Source: Pseudomonadota bacterium
GTDB taxonomy: Bacteria; Bdellovibrionota; UBA1018
DNA: 64,000 nucleotides
Reading direction: 5' to 3'
Assembly: GCA_027485695.1 (NCBI GenBank)
Contig: JAIXQO010000002.1
Location: 186,001-250,000 of the forward strand
In this document: positions 61,788-64,000 of the stretch, piece by piece
Layout: each line of letters opens with the position of its first letter
How positions within the stretch are numbered: position 1 is the stretch's first letter
Made by a program: the position numbers and the translations under genes
The notes under the pieces: generated by a model
The model's database searches: none
What the model was told of the DNA's origin: nothing
Seen by the model: only the letters and a program-made list of their open reading frames with translations

Positions 61788-62897
61788 ATGACCCGCAATC
61801 ATCACTTCGAAATAAGAAGCTTATTCGCGGTCCTACTCTTAGGAACCCTGACGAATGTGAGCGCATGCAAGAATCCAATCTCTAAAGACAAGATTGAATC
61901 GGCGATCGTCGAATCGCCCGAAGCTCCCCTCCAAAATCCAAATCGTTCCACCTACCTTTATACGACGAGCGGATTTCCAACCTCGGCTGCATCGAATATC
62001 ATCGCGAAATGGACTCTGGATGGGGATCTGATCCAGAAGATTTACGATTATGGAACCAGCACCTCCCTCAGCCCGATGGACCTCGTTCTCAAGGTTCTCG
62101 ATGGACGCCAAAAACTTCTTTCGCTCACTATCAATGGATCAGTGGCCCAAGTGAATTCGATGGAGCTAAACGGCGGAGATTCCCAAATATTTATTTTCAA
62201 TCCCGCAGCCCTCACGACCGGAACGCGACGACTTGCTCTGAGCGAAGACGGTGGATACCTGGTCGTCCGAACGGCAGGCGTCGAAAAATTTAACTCCAGT
62301 GGAGTTCGACTTGGAACAGCACCTCGCTATGCAGCCGGTGGCACTTGTGTGGCAACCGCACTTTTCGACGTGACGGAGGCGAAACCAAACGCAACAACGA
62401 CGATTGTACTTGCGGCGAATGCAGCGGCCTCTCCCAACAACAAGATAAACCTCTACCAAGTGACCAGCGGAGCCTGCATCGCGGGCGTCATACCGACCGG
62501 CCCCGCCACATCCCTCGTTCCCGTGGGCATGTCATACGATACAGACAGCAACCAGCTCTACGTCCTCTACTACCCGTTCACGGGCGCAACGACGAACGCG
62601 CAAATTTGGAGATTCGACGTCGGCGCAACCACGCTGACCAATGGGACATTGATTTTCAACGACGTCGGAGGCGACATCGCAGTTGCGAACGCAGCACCGT
62701 CGAGCCTCGGTTCTGCGATCCGATTTTCGAGAAACCCAGTCGACGGTACGGCAATATACGTAGGAACGTCGTACAATTCAGTCGTCAAGTTGGTCGAATC
62801 GTCGGGTACTTGGACCAAATGGAAAAATCAGCCTCTGATCTTCGACGATATTTTCGTTCGCGGTATTTCAAGCCTGACGATCGTGACAGAGGAATAG
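61788..62897 (+). CDS. Lipoprotein, probable beta-propeller
   Basis: 369 residues. Lipobox NVSAC with Cys27. The mature part has repeated beta blades, for instance IIAKWTLDGDLIQKIYDYG, RRLALSEDGGYLVVRTAGVE and QLYVLYYPFTG, consistent with a propeller on the outer-membrane surface or in the periplasm. The strong ribosome site implies high expression. No family recognised. Confidence 0.7.
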   Translation: MTRNHHFEIRSLFAVLLLGTLTNVSACKNPISKDKIESAIVESPEAPLQNPNRSTYLYTTSGFPTSAASNIIAKWTLDGDLIQKIYDYGTSTSLSPMDLVLKVLDGRQKLLSLTINGSVAQVNSMELNGGDSQIFIFNPAALTTGTRRLALSEDGGYLVVRTAGVEKFNSSGVRLGTAPRYAAGGTCVATALFDVTEAKPNATTTIVLAANAAASPNNKINLYQVTSGACIAGVIPTGPATSLVPVGMSYDTDSNQLYVLYYPFTGATTNAQIWRFDVGATTLTNGTLIFNDVGGDIAVANAAPSSLGSAIRFSRNPVDGTAIYVGTSYNSVVKLVESSGTWTKWKNQPLIFDDIFVRGISSLTIVTEE

Positions 62898-62915
62898 AAC
62901 CTCACCCGATCACTC

Positions 62916-64000
62916 TCACAGCCCGCGAAGCTCTTTGAGCCGTTTCTTGTCGGCCACGATCCAAATGAGGTCACCGGCTTGAATCGCGAATTTGGAATCC
63001 GGATTCAAAATCCGGTCCCCACCACGCTCCACGCCCACCACCAGTCCGCCGGCTCGTTCACGAAACTGCGACTCAGCGATGGTCGCGCCGACGAATTTCG
63101 ATTCCGATCCCACTCGAAACGGGGTCAATCGATATTGCTCGTTTGTGATCTCAAGCGTGCGCTCTTCTTGATGGCCGAGCTCTACCCACGCTTGAAATTT
63201 CGCGATCGCTTCCTCGGGGCCGATCACGAAAACCTTGTCGCCCGGAAAAATACGTTCCTTGCGAGATGGCGCCATGATTCGCCGAATTCCGCGCTCAATG
63301 AGCGCAACCGACACGCCGAACTTCTCGCGAACTTTCATCGCTTCTAACGTCTCCCCCGCTTCCGGATGATGCGGCGGGATCAGGAACTCTGACAAGTGCG
63401 CGTCCCAAGGGGTCAGTTTTTCGATCGTTCCCAGCGGGGTTTCGATCGCGCCGGTCGCATCTTCACTCTCCCAATTGGTGAGGAACCGTTCTTCAAACCA
63501 GCGATACCCGCGATCCAAACGTCGAGAGAGGAACGCGAGAACACCCAGGCTCACGACAAACGACAACCCCCAGGTAAAAGACGCGAACTGCGTGATCAAA
63601 AACGCGAGGAGGCCAAGTGCCAGGCCGATTCGAACCAAATGCAAAAGAAACACGATCCAGCGGTATTGGCGTTTGCGGACCAGAGCCTGTTCGACATCTC
63701 GACGTGGACGCCCCATCGCTAGCGCCCAGAGAAACGGAGCCGCCAAAAAGAGCGTAGCCATTCCTCCGGCCGGCTGAGCGAATCGTGGAGTGATCCCTAA
63801 GTTTCCGGTCAGAAACGGCAGAAACAGATTCCTGCCGCCGAGGATCAGCGCGAGCGAAATCGTGATGTGCATGAATGCCTGAAACGCATGCGCTTGAAGA
63901 AGCTCTTTCCAGTGGCTCTCGCCCTGCACTCGCTCCAACTGCGAGGCATATCTTTTCAGAGCTTCTCGCCACGAGGCTGGGAGCAGAGATTCAAATCGAT
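62916..64000 (-). CDS. CPA2-type cation/proton antiporter, C-terminal part
   Basis: The frame is open to base 64,000 on the minus strand, so the N-terminus is outside the window; at least 361 residues are visible. Transmembrane helices (AFMHITISLALILGG to FLLHLVRIGLALGLLAFL) are followed by two TrkA-C-like cytoplasmic domains, the first around KFGVSVALIERGIRRI and KVFVIGPEEAI, the second around FVGATIAESQFRERAG and DLIWIVADKKRL. This is the C-terminal half of a Kef/CPA2-type exchanger or K+ channel regulator. A TTG at 63938 is an internal codon, not the start. Confidence 0.8.
   Translation of the reverse strand, partial: RFESLLPASWREALKRYASQLERVQGESHWKELLQAHAFQAFMHITISLALILGGRNLFLPFLTGNLGITPRFAQPAGGMATLFLAAPFLWALAMGRPRRDVEQALVRKRQYRWIVFLLHLVRIGLALGLLAFLITQFASFTWGLSFVVSLGVLAFLSRRLDRGYRWFEERFLTNWESEDATGAIETPLGTIEKLTPWDAHLSEFLIPPHHPEAGETLEAMKVREKFGVSVALIERGIRRIMAPSRKERIFPGDKVFVIGPEEAIAKFQAWVELGHQEERTLEITNEQYRLTPFRVGSESKFVGATIAESQFRERAGGLVVGVERGGDRILNPDSKFAIQAGDLIWIVADKKRLKELRGL

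Overview
The window is 64 kb of dense bacterial chromosome with moderately high GC. I see no rRNA, tRNA, CRISPR array, insertion sequence or phage block. Gene content suggests a free-living, aerobic, Gram-negative bacterium: an outer-membrane porin, OmpA-type and other lipoproteins, many secreted proteins with Sec signal peptides, a KdpFABC-DE potassium system and an NrsF-controlled sigma factor. The many secreted proteins of unknown function and the short intergenic spaces fit the Bdellovibrionota or a related deltaproteobacterial group, but that placement is inference; no phylogenetic marker gene is present.

Layout. 1-5.8 kb: an edge-truncated membrane-anchored protein, a NhaR-like LysR regulator divergent from a beta-carbonic anhydrase, a YoaK/DUF1275 membrane protein, a 2OG-Fe(II) oxygenase and a secreted trypsin-like protease. 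5.9-13.6 kb: an M24 aminopeptidase, a DUF2490 protein, a large secreted unknown, a DUF4442 thioesterase-fold protein, and a TMEM165/GDT1 transporter followed in the same operon by a SWIM-SNF2 helicase. 14-16.5 kb: a four-gene redox/electrophile-stress operon (pirin, OsmC, FMN reductase, pirin). 16.5-18.9 kb: thioredoxin and a RecQ lacking the winged-helix domain. 19-26.5 kb: an ECF sigma factor, its NrsF-type anti-sigma factor and a tightly overlapping seven-gene lipid-modification operon (FAD oxidoreductase, DUF1365, two cyclopropane-synthase-family methyltransferases, chalcone-isomerase-like, DUF1475-like, DUF1295). Two identically spaced promoter-like sequences flank the sigma/anti-sigma pair.

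26.4-35.7 kb: the complete kdp locus on the minus strand, read as small Cys-containing secreted protein, porin, kdpF, A, B, C, D, E; kdpE overlaps the convergent DUF1295 gene. 35.8-37.7 kb: a short His/Lys/Cys-containing secreted peptide followed by a DUF692 (MNIO) enzyme and a DUF2063 partner, the layout of bufferin/Hvf-type RiPP clusters, with an intrinsic terminator exactly between peptide and enzyme. 37.8-47.9 kb: an OmpA-like lipoprotein, a CNNM-type protein, a repetitive secreted Arg/Asp-rich protein, a DEAD-box RNA helicase, a secreted coiled-coil protein with a clan-CD-peptidase-like His/Cys pair, and an HTTM membrane protein. 48-64 kb: two convergent MscS-type channels, an APC amino-acid transporter with a probably leaderless transcript, a second trypsin-like protease, a PAP2 phosphatase, a Y-family DNA polymerase, a secreted HNH nuclease, a second small clan-CD-like secreted protein, several unknown lipoproteins or secreted proteins, and an edge-truncated CPA2 antiporter.

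The most notable assemblies are the MNIO/RiPP-like cluster (35,782-37,662) and the sigma/NrsF lipid-remodelling operon (19,008-26,480).
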